The position numbers were made by a program, and so were the translations under genes. From positions 1 to 37,204 of the forward strand of contig CANRDG010000002.1 in assembly GCA_947629275.1 (NCBI GenBank): 37,204 nt of DNA. The letters run 5' to 3'. Source of the stretch: an uncultured Clostridia bacterium. GTDB lineage: Bacteria; Bacillota; Clostridia; Oscillospirales; Ruminococcaceae. Every line of letters starts with the position of its first letter. The first letter of the stretch is position 1. Below, one piece after another: positions 36,112 to 37,204 of the stretch. The notes under the pieces are model-generated. The model had not been told where the DNA came from and did not search any database. It saw only the letters and a list, made by a program, of their open reading frames with translations.

Positions 36112-37149
36112 TTAGTTGAGTTCTGCGAAATACTTGATAGTTCTTACCATCTGAGAGGTGTAGGAGTTCTCGTTGTCGTACCAAGAAACTACCTGTACTT
36201 CATACAGATCGTCAGCAACCTTAGCTACCATGGTCTGGGTAGCATCAAAGAGAGAACCGTACTTCATGCCGATAACATCGGAAGAAACGATAGGATCTTC
36301 ATTGTAGCCGTAAGATTCGGAAGCAGCAGCTTTCATAGCGGCATTGATGCCTTCCTTAGTAACGTCAGTACCCTTAACAACAGCGGTAAGGATAGTGGTA
36401 GAACCTGTAGGAACAGGAACTCTCTGAGCAGAACCGATAAGCTTGCCGTTCAGCTCGGGGATAACAAGACCTATTGCCTTAGCAGCGCCGGTAGAGTTAG
36501 GAACTATGTTAGCAGCGCCTGCTCTTGCTCTTCTCATGTCGCCCTTGCGGTGAGGACCGTCAAGAATCATCTGGTCGCCTGTGTAAGCGTGGATAGTGCT
36601 CATGATACCGCTCTGGATAGGAGCATAATCATTAAGAGCCTTAGCCATAGGAGCAAGGCAGTTGGTGGTGCATGATGCAGCAGAAATGATCTGGTCATCA
36701 GCGGTAAGGGTCTTTTCGTTTACGGAATAAACGATAGTCTTGAGGTCGTTGCCTGCGGGAGCAGAAATAACTACTTTCTTAGCGCCTGCATTGATGTGCG
36801 CCATAGACTTGTCCTTAGAGCAGTAGAAACCTGTACACTCCAGAACAACGTCAACGCCTATTTCGCCCCAAGGAAGCTCGGCAGCGTTAGCCTTTGCATA
36901 AATGGTAAGTGTCTTGCCGTCAACAGTGATAGTGCCTGCTTCGTCATCAGCGGAAACAGTGTGAAGATTATCACCTATTTTGCCGCAGTAACCGCCCTGA
37001 GCGGTGTCATACTTCAGCAGGTTAGCGAGCATTGAAGGCTTGGTAAGGTCGTTGATAGCGACTACCTCATAACCCTCAGCGCCGAACATCTGTCTGAATG
37101 CGAGACGGCCGATACGGCCAAAGCCATTGATTGCAACTTTAACTGACAT
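36112..37149 (-). CDS. gap: Glyceraldehyde-3-phosphate dehydrogenase
   Basis: GAPDH is the cytoplasmic glycolytic enzyme that oxidises glyceraldehyde 3-phosphate to 1,3-bisphosphoglycerate with NAD+ and phosphate. The 345-residue protein has the dinucleotide-binding start VKVAINGFGRIGR and the active-site segment SAASCTTNCLAP with the catalytic cysteine. The TGSTTIL and WYDNENSYTSQMVRT blocks are also present. I chose the ATG at 37149 because CTAGGAGGTAAATTATAT precedes it; the frame extends 16 codons upstream, but that part is not GAPDH-like and contains the ribosome site. It is followed by a terminator and so is probably the last or only gene of its transcript. Confidence 0.97.
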   Translation of the reverse strand: MSVKVAINGFGRIGRLAFRQMFGAEGYEVVAINDLTKPSMLANLLKYDTAQGGYCGKIGDNLHTVSADDEAGTITVDGKTLTIYAKANAAELPWGEIGVDVVLECTGFYCSKDKSMAHINAGAKKVVISAPAGNDLKTIVYSVNEKTLTADDQIISAASCTTNCLAPMAKALNDYAPIQSGIMSTIHAYTGDQMILDGPHRKGDMRRARAGAANIVPNSTGAAKAIGLVIPELNGKLIGSAQRVPVPTGSTTILTAVVKGTDVTKEGINAAMKAAASESYGYNEDPIVSSDVIGMKYGSLFDATQTMVAKVADDLYEVQVVSWYDNENSYTSQMVRTIKYFAELN

Positions 37150-37185
37150 ATATAATTTACCTCCTAGAGAAATTCTTATATAAAT

Positions 37186-37191
37186 ATTATA
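37186..37191 (-). promoter_or_regulatory. -10 element of the gap promoter, -35 outside the window
   Basis: A perfect TATAAT on the minus strand lies about 37 nt before the gap ATG. A 17-base spacer would put the -35 beyond the right edge. Confidence 0.55.
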
Positions 37192-37204
37192 CAACATTTA
37201 CATT

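Noticed and set aside
35960..36184. Small frame on the minus strand across the gap terminator
   Set aside because: It overlaps the end of gap and its terminator hairpin and has no ribosome site.

Overview
The window looks like a chromosomal segment of a low-to-moderate GC Gram-positive anaerobe of the class Clostridia, most likely Ruminococcus or a close Oscillospiraceae relative. This rests on strong AGGAGG-type ribosome sites, TTGACA-17-TATAAT promoters, Firmicutes-type RpoB, RpoC and EF-G sequences, and the accessory gene set. The genus is an inference. I see no tRNA, rRNA, CRISPR array, transposase or phage gene.

Positions 1-15342 are almost all on the minus strand. In transcription order they hold a lysophospholipase-like hydrolase and a YifB/ComM-type ATPase, then rpoB-rpoC from their own promoter, then a terminator and the str operon rpsL-rpsG-fusA-tuf (tuf cut by the window start, with an extra promoter of its own). 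rpoB is not preceded by rplJ/rplL. RpoB carries a very acidic C-terminal tail and RpoC a cysteine-rich insertion near the N-terminus.

Positions 15433-21213 run on the plus strand. They hold phosphoglucomutase, a small unknown protein, a hairpin, galactokinase, a second unknown protein and trmB. A hairpin-rich intergenic region follows, then a small O6-alkylguanine-DNA alkyltransferase and a DtxR-family metal regulator with a perfect inverted repeat beside its promoter. A flavodoxin-fold oxidoreductase and a lipoprotein lie on the minus strand (21241-22493), divergent from an LtaS-like membrane phosphotransferase (22642-24648).

Positions 24788-29306 are a polyamine ABC transporter operon, potABCD. 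Its roughly 520-nt leader contains a large element closed by a 21-bp imperfect helix. PotD has both a lipobox and a C-terminal membrane helix.

Positions 29451-34555 are the most unusual part: one promoter, one terminator and three tightly packed genes. They encode a membrane-type dynamin-like GTPase, an M48-peptidase homologue whose zinc-binding residues are replaced, and a second, shorter dynamin-like GTPase without a hydrophobic segment. This looks like a dedicated membrane-remodelling or membrane-protection module built around a pseudoprotease.

The right end (34573-37204) carries a GNAT acetyltransferase and an AT-rich DinB-like gene with related leaders, then the glycolytic gene gap reading in from the right edge.
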